A stretch of 64,000 nucleotides of DNA from Imbricaverruca yamaguchii. Taxonomy: Eukaryota; Arthropoda; Thecostraca; Neoverrucidae. Positions within the stretch are counted from its first letter, which is position 1; each line of letters starts with the position of its first letter. The stretch is taken from the NCBI GenBank assembly GCA_034440575.1, contig JAOTOL010001616.1, positions 124,001-188,000 of the forward strand. The letters are read 5' to 3'. The notes beneath the pieces are model-generated. The model was not told where the DNA came from. It saw only the letters and a program-made list of their open reading frames with translations, and made no database searches. Below are positions 1 through 11,770 of this stretch, piece after piece. The position numbers were made by a program, and so were the translations under genes.

Positions 1-2425
1 TCTTGAAGGGTATTCAATAAATTTTCCCAAAGTGGGGTATATTTTTCCTTTACACAGCTCACGATAAGCCAGGTTATCTGTATGCCAGATAAAGATTTTT
101 AATCTAAACATTTTGTACTAAAAGATGGTTTGGAAATTTTCCATCATAAAGGGAGTTTTCCTTCCATGGAAGGTTACATTATGTTGCATATTCTCTTTAC
201 TTTGAACTTTACTTTGTATGGTACCTACCTATATCAGTAACCAACTCCAAGCCCCTTTTGGGGGTTATTTTTCCTCAGAACTGAGAAATATGCATTTGAA
301 GAGGAAATAAGTTGTCACATAATGTTAAGCACATTCATAAACATGGCTTTGCAAATAGTAATGACGGAAATCAGAGTTACCTGAAGCCAGAAATGTACTG
401 ATTTAGGTTATTTAACTCCTCTTTCCATATCAGACGTTTTTGTTACATAAAACAAAACTAAATATCTATTGGCGTCATTCTGCATCGTGGTCAATAAATA
501 CATGATAATCTCACCTCATCCACTTACCTTTTCAAAACAAGCCGCCTACCGGCAATCACGACTACCAAGTACTGCGAAAATATTGCTGTTTTTATAGCAA
601 GGCATGCTCAGGAGCTCCCGCAAGGGTGCGTAATAGCAAACTGCTAACCGGCCCCACGACTGCAATTGGCAGCGTGACGTCATATCGGCTTGAAGTTTTT
701 CCTTCATAAGGTTATCATAACGGAGGAACATCACGTTTTGGTGAAGCCAAAAGCCAAAATGAAATTTTTCTGAAATAAAAGCCGTTCCATGTTTGAAAGA
801 TCAGTCCCTTTTCTACACAGAAATGGAATCTAATTCGGATTACTTGCTTGTATTTATTGTGCTTTTACTCTCAAAGGTAATTGTCCACAGTCGCAGAGCA
901 CCTACGAAGGAAAAATTGTATGGGCCGAGTAAAGAAGGGAGGGAGTAATGGGATCCTACTCAATGACCGATCAGGGATTGCACTGAGAAATGTGGTGATA
1001 TAACTTTGGGAGGCGCCTACGTGCTGTCAGATCCGGGTGCAAGGCACGTAGCCAGACGAAATCATCAAGGGAGACGATCGTCTCTTTCCCCTCCTTTACC
1101 CAGTGTGTGTGTGTGTACATCCAGGCGTCTGGGACGGGAACAAGGTGAGCTCTCTGGGGGCATGTGCCCCAGTGAAAATTGTCAGCCCTCTGGGAAGGCT
1201 TGAGTTGACCCACTTCAAATTTTAGAGCCAGATGCGCACCTCTGGGAAAAGTGGCCGTTTCAGTGTGCTGGAATGCACCCTGCTAAATTTTCAGCCAAAT
1301 GCACATCTTGTAGGGAAAGGCTAGTGCGTCTTGGGTGGGCACAGTGCACTTTGCAAAGTGCAAAGTGCACTGTGCTTCACTTTGTACTTTGTTTCACTGT
1401 GCTCGAGTGCACCCCCTATTTTTGTCAAGCCAGAGGCGAACCCGCCGAGAGAAAATGTGATCCTTGAGTATGCTCAAGTGCACACCCGCACGAATCGCCC
1501 AGCCAAAGGTGCCCCTCCGAAGAAATGCCCCTATAGAAACAGAGTGTCCCCATGACAATTTCTGGGTCCAGCCCTAGCAGGCGTAACACTAAACGCAATT
1601 AGGGAACATTATTTACCTGTGGCCTAAACTCCTCAGGAAGGGGATACATTTTAACAGTACTTCGAGTTGGAAAAAGGCCTATAGGGGAAAAGTGACCCTC
1701 TGGGACGAAAAATCCCCCTTAGGTATGCTCAAATGCTCTTCGGGCTCCTGAGGCTCTTCGGCCTCCTCTTCATGCTCAGCTGATTTTGTCTAGTAAATGG
1801 ACGCCGAAATGTGCCCGACCCTCCAAGGAGATGTGCCCCCATAACATATCTGGATCCCCCTGTAGTATGAATGTGGTGGAGATGGCCTCGTCGCCGCCAG
1901 CCACGGCAGAGGTAGCTGTTGGGGTGGCGGCCTTGGTCGTCGCCGCAGGCAACCGAGAGGCCGTGTCAGTGGTGTCGGTAGCTGTGCTGCCACAGCCCGG
2001 TGGGTTTACACCGCGGTGTATCAGCATCAGCACGCTCAGAAGTCAGAGACGAGATTTGGCTTCCGCTGGCGTGCGGCTATGGTTACATTCTGCACCGGCT
2101 CGCACCAGCCAGAAGAATCCCTCAAGGCGGTTCTGTGTTAGATGACGCGTTAGGAGGAACGTCCTATCCCCATATTTCCACCGTACGTCTTGGGAGAGGC
2201 CTCGCACCGACCGCACCCTCACTATGAGGCCTTTCTGAAAAGGCTACAAGCGGCGCGAGTCCCCCACACGTAGCTCCACATCTCGTCCACCACGGCAGTC
2301 AGAGTCGCTTCATGTGATCCATGCCCATACTGTCCTCAATATATTTTCCCACCGATTGTGCGGCTGAAGAACGAAGTTGTTTGGTAATAGTAAATATCGT
2401 AAGAATATGCCGACGAGGAAAATGC
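1..2425. other. gene-free stretch
   Basis: I recognise no gene here. The open frames are short and overlap on both strands without a protein I know. The first 900 bases are AT-rich and the part from about 970 to 2300 is GC-richer. One local structure stands out: 1342-1372 is a hairpin with 13-bp perfect arms (CAGTGCACTTTGC and its reverse complement) around a 5-base loop, inside a patch rich in the words CACTTTG and CAAAGTG. Confidence 0.6.
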
Positions 2426-2428
2426 ATT

Positions 2429-2430
<2 letters not shown>

Positions 2431-2495
<65 letters not shown>

Positions 2496-2530
2496 GTGTG
2501 TGTGTGTGTGTTCGTGCGCGTGCGCGTGTG
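2431..2530. repeat. (TA)n microsatellite followed by (TG)n
   Basis: About 31 uninterrupted TA dinucleotides (2431-2492) run directly into a TG-rich tract with CGCG interruptions (to about 2530). Open frames here read as Ile-Tyr or Thr-His repeats and are artefacts. The tract is flanked by ATGCATTTACA on the left and TAAATGTG on the right, a weak inverted match. Confidence 0.95.
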
Positions 2531-4345
2531 TGTATGTCCATGGCACGTCATTATCCAGTGAGTTGGTGTAAGTGTCGCTGGCGGCTGTAATCCCAACGCA
2601 CCCGGCGGCGGCGAAGTTTATGGCCGCACACGACCAAAGTATTCTGAACATGTTAGGTGCGGGAGAAATTCCCCGCACTCGCGCGTACGAATGTCCTAAA
2701 AGGCATGGTTTTCGACAATGAACTATTATTCCTCATCACTTATTCCCCGCGGTTTAATTCATGGCGTGCAAAAAACCGCCAATATAAGTTTTCCTTTCGT
2801 TGTGGTCATGACTTACAACTATCTGTCAGCATACCTTACTCGTTCCGGTTAAAGTCAAATGGGTGAAATCCTCGTAGATATTCTGAAGGAGGGCCGGGAT
2901 AGGATAGAACATGGGGACGGGATGGGTAGGGACCCATCCCGTCCCCCGGCACCACCACCACACGCGCGCACTGGATATTCCTTCAAAACGGCCTTGCGCA
3001 TGGTAATGCGCGACTCCATATTACTGTTCAATATTCGACCTCAGTTCCCTTTCCGTGGAATCTGTTTCTTGTTCTGGGCGGCCTGAATACCATCATGAGG
3101 CCCACCACATAAATATTTTGGAAATACTCCAGAGCAGAGATTCATCATGGTCCAGCAGCGACCAAGTTTCATTTTTCAACCCAACCCTCAAGCCCATGTT
3201 ACGTGAAGAAATAGTGCCAGCGACACATCATTTTGCTGTCATGAATACTTTAGCACTTGTTTTGCTTTATGGACATTTTTTTCAGGTTTCGTATAGGTTG
3301 GAGGATTGAATCACAGTCTACGTGACACAAGCAAAAACAAAGCTAAGAGATCCAAACCTGAGCCATGCAGGTTTAATATACTTAGATATCACTCATCTAC
3401 GCCTATATCGTGTCCCAGTGCCGACAACTGGCTAAGCTATGTGACTTCGTATGCGCCTTTAACCCCGGTTCCAGGATGAGGGTGGAACTTTAAAACATCC
3501 AAAGACGGGAAATACTGTGCTACCATTTCCCTGGTCCCCTCTACATTATGGCGGTGATCCCAGCATATTTCGAAATCAACGGGCTAAGCAGAGCCGACAT
3601 CCTTATTCTCTCCAAATTTATTCATTCTTTTATCGGAAGCTTATCTGGTGGTTAAATTCTTAGGGGATTAATTTACTTGAATTTATTTACTTAATTCATT
3701 AATTTACTTAATTTCCCTTTTACTTGAATATCGCAAACTAAAATTAATTAATGATTTGTCACCAGGTTGTGTTGGCATTCCTTTCACAGGTTAGACATTA
3801 TGGCAATTGGCTGTCTCGAGATTACGCATCATCGTTTGTCAAATTCGTTGTCCCTGTGGTTTTCCAACTCGAAAGCAAATCCCAAGAACATGTCGATGTG
3901 ACAATCGATCCTGGTGTCTCCCAGTGATTTGGAGGCGCGTCTGACCAAGCTCCGTTGATGACCTCAGGCTCAGCATTGATCGACCTGATCACACGGTTCA
4001 TCGAGCCAGCGCCGGACTCCACTAGTCACCAGAAAATCCTGTGCCGACACCCCTTCAACGAAAAGAAGCGCACCTACGTCAACCCATCCAAGGTTGTCAA
4101 CCTGCACCAGGTAGGCGGGACGCCGTCCTCCACGTGACGTCACCCAGGTATGGGGACTTGCTGACGTGCTGGTGCCGGTGCAGGCTTGTTCGTGGTGGGA
4201 TGCTGGAACGTGGAGCTCGGATGGGAACCTGTGACGTTTGAGACGCGGCGAGTCGGGCGTCCAGCCAGGATGACTGGCCGTAAAGCTCGGTGGCTGCAGG
4301 CTCTATTGTGATTGGCTTGACGTCGGCGGTGGAGTTGTCCGGCAC
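2531..4345. other. gene-free stretch
   Basis: No recognisable gene. A + strand open frame at 3055-3309 (84 codons) has no family I can name and no supporting splice or promoter signal. The interval 3640-3760 is very AT-rich with repeated TTTACTTAAT words. Confidence 0.5.
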
Positions 4346-5194
4346 GCCTCCACTGCCACACCGTCGTCATTGTTTGGGAACCGCTGCCTCCACTGCCACA
4401 CCGTCGTCATTGTTTGGGAACCGCTGCCTCCACTGCCACACCGTCGTCATTGTTTGGGAACCGCTGCCTCCACTGGCACACCGTCGTCATTGTTTGGGAA
4501 CCGCTGCCTCCACTGCCACACCGTCGTCATTGTTTGGGAACCGCTGCCTCCACTGCCACACCGTCGTCATTGTTTCGGAACCGCTGCCTCCACTGCCACA
4601 CCGTCGTCATTGTTTGGGAACCGCTGCGTCCACTGCCACACCGTCGTCATTGTTTGGGAACCGCTGCCTCCACTGCCACACTGTCGTCATTGTTTCGGAA
4701 CCGCTGCCTCCACTGCCACACCGTCGTCATTGTTTGGGAACCGCTGCCTTCACTGCACACGGTCGTCATTGTTTGGGAACCGCTGCCTTCACTGCCACAC
4801 CGTCGTCATTGTTTGGGAACCGCTGCCTCCATTGTCACACGGTCGTCATTGTTTGGGAACCGGTGCCTCCACTGCCGCACCGTCGTCATTGTTTTGGAAC
4901 CGCTGCCTTCACTGTCACACCGTCGTTATTGTTTGGGAACCGCTTCCTCCACTGCCATACGGTCGCCATTGTTTGGGAACCGCTGCCTCCACTGCCACAC
5001 CGTCGTCATTATTTGGGAACCGCTTCCTCCACTGCCACACCGTCGTCATTGTTTCGGAACCGCCGCCTCCACTGCCATACGATCGTCATTGTTTGGGAAC
5101 CGCTGCCTTCACTGCCACACGGACGCCATTGTTTGGGAACCGTTACCTCCACTGCCACAAGGTCGTCAACCGCTTCCTCCACTGCCACGCCGTC
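4346..5194. repeat. 40-bp minisatellite, left part
   Basis: About 21 head-to-tail units of 40 bp. Each contains CCACACCGTCGTCATTG and ends in TTTGGGAACCGCTGCCTC. Units differ by a few substitutions (for example TTTCGGAA for TTTGGGAA) and there are small deletions near 4755 and 5163. Because 40 is not a multiple of three, the + strand stays open in all three frames for 320-376 codons, which reflects unit composition rather than coding. The same array resumes in the same orientation after the gypsy element that splits it. Confidence 0.95.
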
Positions 5195-5402
5195 TGTTGT
5201 GCGTGTGTCGCATGCGCCGAGCGCGGGCCGTGGTTTATGGCACCACGGACGCGCGACCCACTTCCGACCGTTCGCCCGGGCAGGGCCCAGTCGCGTCAGG
5301 CCAAGGCCAGAGGCAGCAGCGTGCGTGTCGAGCCGTGGACAATATAGAGACCGTGATAGAGCAGTGTATCAAGAGACAGTGAGCACTGAGCGTGCACCAC
5401 CA
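5195..5402 (+). repeat. 5' LTR of gypsy element
   Basis: Starts TGTTGTGCGTGTG and ends GCACCACCA. It matches 10237-10444 over all 208 bases with one difference. It is short for a gypsy LTR and contains the GACAATATAGAGACCG stretch near its end. The bases directly after it (GTCGCGTCGG) occupy the primer-binding-site position but I could not match them to a tRNA 3' end by eye. Confidence 0.93.
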
Positions 5403-5416
5403 GTCGCGTCGGTAGT

Positions 5417-5602
5417 ATGAATCCGGACGCTCTCACCGAAACCCTCTCCCCGCCTGACGGATCTGCTTACGGAACAAGCCACAGCATCCGCCAGGAGAGA
5501 GGAACGGCTTCTGGCGCTGGCCGAATCGGCCACCCAGACCAGACCGCAGCACAGCACGCTGACCGACTCCGCTGCCGACCGCGCCGATGCCGCCGGTGCT
5601 GA
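5417..5602 (+). pseudogene. out-of-frame start of the gypsy gag region
   Basis: A 61-codon frame opens with ATG 14 bases after the LTR, and its first 12 codons look like a natural Gag start. It then runs in the wrong frame and stops at 5600-5602. The frame of the main polyprotein is open from 5421 onward, just after a TGA at 5418 that overlaps this ATG as ATGA. The simplest reading is a one-base indel in the C-rich stretch around 5440-5455, which would leave this copy with a displaced start. The alternative is a genuine leader peptide or programmed frameshift. I favour the mutation. Confidence 0.5.
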
Positions 5603-5666
5603 CCCTGGTTTAGCCACCCGCGGCACGAGACGGCTGGGTGCGACAGCCACGCCTGCCCCCAGGCTG

Positions 5667-8600
5667 ATGGAAGGTGCCAGCCTGCGTGAGTTCGCCTCTT
5701 GGCGGGACAAATTCGAGGGATACGCCATTCTCACCGGTCTGTATGACCTCCCGCCGGCGAGTCAAACCGCCGCCCTCGTCGCCCTGCTCGACGACCAGTG
5801 GACGCGAACCCTCCGTCACGGTCTGGATATTGACGTCTCCACGTCCGACATCCAGACCATCATCCGAGGTATGGAGCGCCATCTGCGTCGGCAGCGAAAC
5901 GTTATCCTGGACCGGCGAGAGTTCTTCCGCCGTCAGCAAGCGGACGGTGAGACATTTGATGAATTTCTGATGGCTTTGCGCGAAATCGCCCAGTTTTGCG
6001 ACTTCTGTCCGCATTGCACGGACGCAGAGCTTCGTGATCGCATCGTCACTGGGATCCGAGATGAGGACACCCTGCGTGCGCTTCTGAGCGAAAGTGATCT
6101 CACCCTGCAGTCAGCAGTCCACATCTGCCGTGCGCAAGAAAACGCCCGTCAGAACTCGGCTGCCATGACAAACGGCCACGTCCAACCTGTGTCCGCATAT
6201 CGTCGGAACAGGACTGCCCGTGCCCGTCAGTCAGACTCCAGCCGCCCAGGCACTCGTCGCAGGGATCCCAGCGGCTCAAACACCCGTCGGACAGACTCGC
6301 ATCCGACGCTGGACAGGTGTCCCGCCTGCGGTCGCTACCCGCACGCCGACGGGCAGCCATGCCCTGCCAGGACGGCCACGTGTCACCTGTGTCACCGTCG
6401 CGGCCATTTTCTGGCCAGGTGTCGTCAACGTGGCGCGACATCTGGAACAGCCCCAACACAGCGCGACAGCTCCAGACAAAGAGACTCGGGCCAGTATCGT
6501 GCGAACGTGTCCGACATACGAGTTTACGGCCTGTCGTCCCGCCGCTCTCCCAGGATCCGGCTGTTTACGACCCACCATAATGGTGCCGGCTCAACGCTCT
6601 GGACACCCGACACCGGAGCGGAAACTTCCTGCATTGGTGTGGCACAGGCTGCGGAAATGCACGTGGACATAAGTCGTTTGTCTCCGCCCGCGGACAAGCT
6701 GTATGCAGCTGGTGGCCACGAGCTGCAGTGCTTTGGGACTGTACAGTGTGACCTGACATTGGGTGCAATCACAGCGACAGTGACCGTGCATGTCATACAG
6801 GGCCTGGACAGCGCCCTGCTCTCCTGGCACGACTCCATCGCCCTCGGGATTCTGCCACCGGACTTCCCCAGTCAGGTGGCGAGCATCGCCGCCGGTGGAA
6901 CGGATACGGAAGCCGCGCCGCCTAGCGGCAGCACCGTCAGACAAGAGGGGCTGTCACCGCCGCTAGATGGCAGCACATCTACGAGGACGCGAGAGGAGGC
7001 GCCGGCGCGACCCCCGCGCCGACGACAAGTCCGCACGAACCAGACACTGGTGCACAAGTCCGATGATCCAGTAACCTGCTCTGTTCGTGGCCCGCTCCCG
7101 ACCTGGGACCCGGCCTTTGGGGAGCCTTCCCGGCAGCAACGAGCAGCTCACCTGGCGGAGCTCAAAGAAGCATTCCCACGCGTTTTCAGCACGGCCCCGC
7201 CTCTTCGTGAAATGACTGGTGGCCCGGCACGCATCGAGCTGATGGACGACGCCCGCCCACATGCTGTCACAGCAGCTCGGTCCATCCCCTTCGCGTGGCA
7301 GGATGATATCCGTCAGCAGTTGGACGAGCTTCTGGAGCAAGGTGTTATCGCTCCCGTGGATTATCCCACAGATTGGTGCCACCCCATCGTCCCAGTAGCG
7401 AAACACGCAGATCCTGCGGGCAGCCATGGTTCAGCAGTGCGTCTGACCGTCGACCTCACTCGCTTGAACAAGTACGTTCGGCGTGGCGCCCACCCGGTGT
7501 GCACACCGCATGAAGCGGTCTCCACCATCGGTGTCGGGGCGCGTTACTTCACGAAGCTGGACGCCCGATCTGGTTACTTCCAGGTGCCACTCGACCGTCG
7601 TGACCAGGACCTCACCTGCTTCATTACGCCGTGGGGCCGGTTCCGCATGCTACGACTGCCTCAAGGTCTCTCCGCGAGCGGAGACGAATATAACCGCCGA
7701 GGTGACCAAGCCCTCTCCGGCATCAGTCGTACGTGCAAAATCGTTGACGACGTGCTGGCACACGACTGCCAGTATGCACCGCACCTGCAACACGTGATCC
7801 AGATATTGGAGCGGTGTGACGCAGCCGGCATCACGCTGCACCCCGGTAAACTGGTGTTTGCCGAGCCGTCGGTTAGCTACTGTGGCTACGATGTGACTGC
7901 CGACGGCTACACAGTCGACCAGCGGAAGGTAAAGGCCATCGCTGAGTTCCCCACACCTGGCAATCTCACAGATCTGCGCAGTTTCATGGGACTCGTGAAC
8001 CAACTGGGTGCCTTCTCGTCGGACACTGCGCTGGCAGCCGAGCCGCTGCGTGACCTGCTGCGGCCCCAGAACATATGGGTATGGACCGAGGCTCACACTC
8101 AGGCCTTCGAGGCAGTGAAAAGGACGCTCGTGTCACCCCCAGTGCTCGCGTACTTTGACCCGCGACGGCCCACCGCCCTGCAGACAGACGCCTCTCGGTT
8201 GCACGGCCTTGGATACGCCCTTCTCCAACGTCACGACGAACAGTGGCGGCTGGTGCAATGCGGCTCACGATTCCTGTCGGCCACGGAATCACGATACGCC
8301 GTCATCGAGCTGGAGCTCCTCGCTGTGACCTGGGCCGTGCGCAAGTGCCACCTGTTTTTGGCAGGCCTCCCGTCATTCGACATTCTCACCGACCACCGCC
8401 CGCTGGTGCCCATCCTCAACCAGAAATCTCTGCCGGAGATCGACAATCCCCGACTGCGACGCCTCCACATGAAGCTCATGGCGTATAGCTTCACGACCAT
8501 CTGGCAATCTGGCAAACATCACTGTATCCCAGATGCTCTCTCCAGAGCTCCCGTGAATGACCCCACACCAGACGACGAGGAAGCCGAAGATGACGTGACT

Positions 8601-10037
8601 CATCAGATCCACAGTCTCGTCGTGCGCTCAGTGACCCAGCTGGATCCAGACGGAGCCCGAGTGTCTCCCATCGAGGATGCCACGCTGAACCGCGTCCGCG
8701 ACGCCGCCCGCGCCGACGCCGAGTACATAGCGTTGTGCGAGGCCGTGACAAACGGCTTCCCTGATCAGAGACGTGACCTGCCCGCTGCCCTGAGGCCATA
8801 CTGGGGCGTGCGAGATCGCCTGGCCGTTGACGACGGCATCCTGGTATGCGGCCCTCGTCTGGTCATCCCCAGAAGCCTCAGAGCAGAGACTCTGCAGCGC
8901 CTGCACGACTCGCACCAAGGCATCGAACGCACACAGCGCCGCGCACGCCAGTCTGTATACTGGGCCGGCATCGACCGCGATGTTGCCGACACCGTTGGCT
9001 CCTGCCAGGTATGCCGTGAACGGCTGCCTCGCCAGCAGCGAGAGCCGCTGATGTCGGACCCCCCGCTAAGCCGAGTCTTCGAGTATGTGTCTACAGATTT
9101 CTTCAGTCACGCAGGCAAGACCTACCTGGTGTACGTTGATCGGCTCTCCGGATGGCCCGCAGTTGTGCACTGCGCCGGCGACGCCACCGCCCGGACTCTG
9201 ATCCGGCACCTGCGGGAAATCTTCGCCTCCACCGGTGTTCCCTGTGTGCTACGCAGCGACGGTGGCCCGCAGTACACTGCTCATCTCACCAGAGACTTCC
9301 TGCGGCGCTGGGGCGTAACACATCACATGTCTACCCCGCACTACCCCCAGTCCAACGGCCACGCTGAGGCGGCCGTCAAACTAGTGAAGAGACTGGTGCA
9401 GAAAGTGACCGTAGCGGGGGACCTTGACTGTGATGCATTCGCTCGTGGGCTGCTAGAGCTTCGCAACACCCCGCGAGCGGACCACCGGTCACCCGCTCAA
9501 ATCCTGTACGGCCGTCCTCTGCGCTCAGCGGTCCCCATGCACCACCGTGCATTCGCACCTGAGTGGCAGCGAGCCGCTGACGACTGTGACGCCCGCGCCG
9601 ACTCACTCCGGCAAGCGGCCCGTGACCGCTATGATCGAGCGGCCATGCCACTGCCCAGCCTGCGCGTTGGGACCCACGTGTCCCTTCAGGACCCCTCGAC
9701 CGGGTTATGGGACCGGCGAGGCACCGTTGTAGGTGTAGGCCGACGGCGTGACTTCCTAGTGAAGCTCCCCAGTGGCCGCATATATTGGCGCAATCGCCGT
9801 TTCCTGCGCCCATTCCGCCCGCTCGTGTCCATGTACACACCGCCGTGTCCGTCCGCGCCGCCCAGTCAGGCCGCGCCGACCCACCCACCGCGCACTGTTC
9901 GTTTTGCGGACGAGTTGACCGACCGAAGGTCACCGCCCCCACAGCCACCGACCAGTCCGGTTCCACGTCGCAGCGGCAGACGCTCTCACCGCCCCGCTCG
10001 CCTCCAAATCGACCCCAGGCTTCCCTCTTATGAGTAG
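5667..10037 (+). CDS. gypsy Gag-Pol polyprotein (1456 codons)
   Basis: This single frame encodes the proteins that package the element's RNA, copy it to DNA and integrate it. Approximate residue positions: Gag-like helical region 1-160; a Cys-rich segment and a zinc knuckle [14 protein letters not shown] (C-X2-C-X4-H-X4-C) near 239-252; aspartic protease with DTGAE near 314; reverse transcriptase with [11 protein letters not shown] near 626 and the catalytic IVDD (for the usual Y-x-DD) near 691; RNase H with QTDAS near 838, an ELELL segment near 881 and LTDHRPL near 906; integrase HHCC zinc finger (HDSHQG, CQVC) near 1079-1115; integrase core with [13 protein letters not shown] and SNGHAEAAV near 1140-1235; C-terminal basic domain near 1350-1390. 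No chromodomain is seen. The ATG at 5667 is probably internal, since the frame is open back to 5421. No stop or frameshift breaks it, so it could still be active apart from the Gag start. Confidence 0.95.
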   Translation: MEGASLREFASWRDKFEGYAILTGLYDLPPASQTAALVALLDDQWTRTLRHGLDIDVSTSDIQTIIRGMERHLRRQRNVILDRREFFRRQQADGETFDEFLMALREIAQFCDFCPHCTDAELRDRIVTGIRDEDTLRALLSESDLTLQSAVHICRAQENARQNSAAMTNGHVQPVSAYRRNRTARARQSDSSRPGTRRRDPSGSNTRRTDSHPTLDRCPACGRYPHADGQPCPARTATCHLCHRRGHFLARCRQRGATSGTAPTQRDSSRQRDSGQYRANVSDIRVYGLSSRRSPRIRLFTTHHNGAGSTLWTPDTGAETSCIGVAQAAEMHVDISRLSPPADKLYAAGGHELQCFGTVQCDLTLGAITATVTVHVIQGLDSALLSWHDSIALGILPPDFPSQVASIAAGGTDTEAAPPSGSTVRQEGLSPPLDGSTSTRTREEAPARPPRRRQVRTNQTLVHKSDDPVTCSVRGPLPTWDPAFGEPSRQQRAAHLAELKEAFPRVFSTAPPLREMTGGPARIELMDDARPHAVTAARSIPFAWQDDIRQQLDELLEQGVIAPVDYPTDWCHPIVPVAKHADPAGSHGSAVRLTVDLTRLNKYVRRGAHPVCTPHEAVSTIGVGARYFTKLDARSGYFQVPLDRRDQDLTCFITPWGRFRMLRLPQGLSASGDEYNRRGDQALSGISRTCKIVDDVLAHDCQYAPHLQHVIQILERCDAAGITLHPGKLVFAEPSVSYCGYDVTADGYTVDQRKVKAIAEFPTPGNLTDLRSFMGLVNQLGAFSSDTALAAEPLRDLLRPQNIWVWTEAHTQAFEAVKRTLVSPPVLAYFDPRRPTALQTDASRLHGLGYALLQRHDEQWRLVQCGSRFLSATESRYAVIELELLAVTWAVRKCHLFLAGLPSFDILTDHRPLVPILNQKSLPEIDNPRLRRLHMKLMAYSFTTIWQSGKHHCIPDALSRAPVNDPTPDDEEAEDDVTHQIHSLVVRSVTQLDPDGARVSPIEDATLNRVRDAARADAEYIALCEAVTNGFPDQRRDLPAALRPYWGVRDRLAVDDGILVCGPRLVIPRSLRAETLQRLHDSHQGIERTQRRARQSVYWAGIDRDVADTVGSCQVCRERLPRQQREPLMSDPPLSRVFEYVSTDFFSHAGKTYLVYVDRLSGWPAVVHCAGDATARTLIRHLREIFASTGVPCVLRSDGGPQYTAHLTRDFLRRWGVTHHMSTPHYPQSNGHAEAAVKLVKRLVQKVTVAGDLDCDAFARGLLELRNTPRADHRSPAQILYGRPLRSAVPMHHRAFAPEWQRAADDCDARADSLRQAARDRYDRAAMPLPSLRVGTHVSLQDPSTGLWDRRGTVVGVGRRRDFLVKLPSGRIYWRNRRFLRPFRPLVSMYTPPCPSAPPSQAAPTHPPRTVRFADELTDRRSPPPQPPTSPVPRRSGRRSHRPARLQIDPRLPSYE

Positions 10038-10166
10038 CCTTCACGCACTCGCCGGTACGATGTGTTGTGAAGCATTGTGCATGTTGTGCAGCATTGTGCT
10101 GTAGCCCGAGCTGTGGCGGCAGGGTGTTGTGAGTCGACACCAACCGTCTGCCGTCGTTGTCGACTC

Positions 10167-10236
10167 GGAGGGGAGGTGGAAATGTGTAGTAGTCGTTGGC
10201 ATAGCCTGGAACCTGACCATGAACTTGGAGGGGAGG
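10167..10236 (+). promoter_or_regulatory. polypurine tract, plus an upstream second copy
   Basis: GGAGGGGAGG at 10227-10236 abuts the 3' LTR and is the expected plus-strand primer site. The same ten bases, preceded by TC, also occur at 10167-10176, about 60 bp upstream. This resembles a duplicated or central-type polypurine tract. Its function is inferred from position only. Confidence 0.75.
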
Positions 10237-10444
10237 TGTTGTGCGTGTGTCGCATGCGCCGAGCGCGGGCCGTGGTTTATGGCACCACGGACGCGCGACC
10301 CACTTCCGACCGTTCGCCCGGGCAGGGCCCAGTCGCGTCAGGGCAAGGCCAGAGGCAGCAGCGTGCGTGTCGAGCCGTGGACAATATAGAGACCGTGATA
10401 GAGCAGTGTATCAAGAGACAGTGAGCACTGAGCGTGCACCACCA
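10237..10444 (+). repeat. 3' LTR of gypsy element
   Basis: Direct copy of 5195-5402 with a single mismatch. It begins directly after the polypurine tract and ends in CACCACCA, after which the 40-bp minisatellite resumes within a few bases. Confidence 0.95.
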
Positions 10445-10446
10445 CA

Positions 10447-10957
10447 GCCGTCGTCATTGTTTGGGAACCGCTTCCTCCACTGCCACGCCGTCGTCATTGT
10501 TTGGGAACCGCTGCCTTCACTGCCACACTGTCGTCACTGTTTGGGAACCGCTGCCTCCACTGGCACACCGTCGTCATTGTTTGGGAACCGCTGCCTCCAC
10601 TGCCACACCGTCGTCATTGTTTGGGAACCGCTGCCTCCACTGCCACACTGTCGTCATTGTTTGGGAACCGCTGCCTCCACTGCCACACTGTCGTCATTGT
10701 TTGGGAACCGCTGCCTCCACTGCCACACCGTCGTCATTGTTTGGGAACCGCTGCCTCCACTGGCACACCGTCGTCATTGTTTGGGAACCGCTGCCTTCAT
10801 TGTCACACTGTCGTCATTGTTTGGGAACCGCTGCCTCCACTGCCACACTGTCGTCATTGTTTCGGAACCGCTGCCTCCACTGCCACACCGTCGTCATTGT
10901 TTGGGAACCGCTGCGTCCACTGCCACACTGTCGTCATTGTTTGGGAACCGCTGCCGT
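10447..10957. repeat. 40-bp minisatellite, right part
   Basis: About 13 further units in the same orientation as 4346-5194, ending at AACCGCTGCCG. Together with the left part it makes an original array of about 1.35 kb and 34 units that the gypsy element interrupted. Confidence 0.95.
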
Positions 10958-11436
10958 ACATTATGTGCGTATCGTCCGGTCGGTGGCGTACCCAGGGGAG
11001 AGGCAGACCCCTCCCCATGAAGTGTCACAGGGGCCCTCCAGGTGACCGACTTGATGGGCCCACAAGGGCTCCTCGAGAGCTAGGAAAGTCCTCGATAATT
11101 TGTGATGGGCGCGAGGGATACCGAGGGCCAGCCCCAAATATAAGATATCCTTGAGAGCTATAAATATGTTGCCAAGGACTGGACAGGTCACCCACAGCCA
11201 CAGCAGCGGCGGCCACCCATGTGGTCACACCCGTCCTGGCGGTGACGACCGTCCAAGCGGCCACAAACGTCAAAGTGGCTTGACCACAGCAGTTACGGTC
11301 ACTTCAGCGATGGCGAAACGGACAGCCCAGAGATGGCTGTGATGACGGCCGCTTGCTGGCGGTTGCTTCGCCTTGGTGCAACCGGTTAAGCCTGAACGGG
11401 TGACACCGGTGAACCCTCCCCGTCCTCCCGGGGTCA
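10958..11436. other. gene-free stretch
   Basis: No gene recognised. It contains some GC-rich words such as GGCGGTGACGACC and a proline/glycine-rich open frame on each strand, neither with family features. Confidence 0.5.
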
Positions 11437-11770
11437 TATCCTCACATCCCGTCTTTGGGGGGGGGGGGGTGATAGGGGCACCCTCTAATATCCAAACTAA
11501 GCGTCGCACGAAAACGAATGAGGTGTCATCGGAAAGCGCTCGACGAGTAGGGCTAGACACCACTCCGAAAAATGTGTCCCACCCAAAAATGACTTCACTA
11601 GGGGGCCTAGGATTTAACGACTTACATCATGTTTGGCTCCGAGAGTTTATTCTGGGTAGATTTGAGTGAAAACAAGACTTATTTGGAAGCAGAAAAGAAA
11701 AGGGAAATCGACCAGGGCCCTGCAATTTTTCGCCACCAAAAAATATTTTCTTGTTTCAAAATTTCCGTGA
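11437..11770 (+). repeat. dispersed repeat, copy 1 (see 63010-63365)
   Basis: The segment begins TCCTCACATCCCGTC, runs through a G-run (11458-11470) and then a well-conserved core: CGCACGAAAACGAA, AGGTGTCATCGGAAAG, GCTCGACGAGTAGGG, TTAACGACTTACAT, and AAATCGACCAGGG, ending in a T-rich tail. The same words occur in the same order and orientation at 63010-63365. I do not recognise the family. It has no obvious terminal inverted repeats. The poly-G start and T-rich end are compatible with a SINE-like or degraded element. Confidence 0.85.

Larger units (their letters stand above)
5195..10444 (+). mobile_element. Ty3/gypsy LTR retrotransposon, nearly intact
   Basis: A complete element of about 5.25 kb: 208-bp 5' LTR, short leader, a single gag-pol frame, polypurine tract and 3' LTR. 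The LTRs begin TGTTGTGCG and differ at one position (C versus G, in GTCAGGCCAAG versus GTCAGGGCAAG), so insertion was recent. Domain order protease, reverse transcriptase, RNase H, integrase places it in Ty3/gypsy (Metaviridae). It sits inside the 40-bp minisatellite. The hexamer GCCGTC ends the left flank (5189-5194) and occurs at 10447-10452 on the right, so it may be the target duplication if the terminal CA at 10445-10446 belongs to the LTR. That assignment is blurred because the array itself repeats this word. No envelope-like frame is present. Confidence 0.95.

Noticed and set aside
4290..5420. Three overlapping + strand frames of 322-376 codons
   Set aside because: All come from the 40-bp array, each open by unit composition. 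Only one could be coding, and none has a non-repeat domain.
9376..10143. Minus-strand open frame of 255 codons opposite the gypsy integrase
   Set aside because: It lies antisense to a well-supported coding region with strong motifs and has none of its own.
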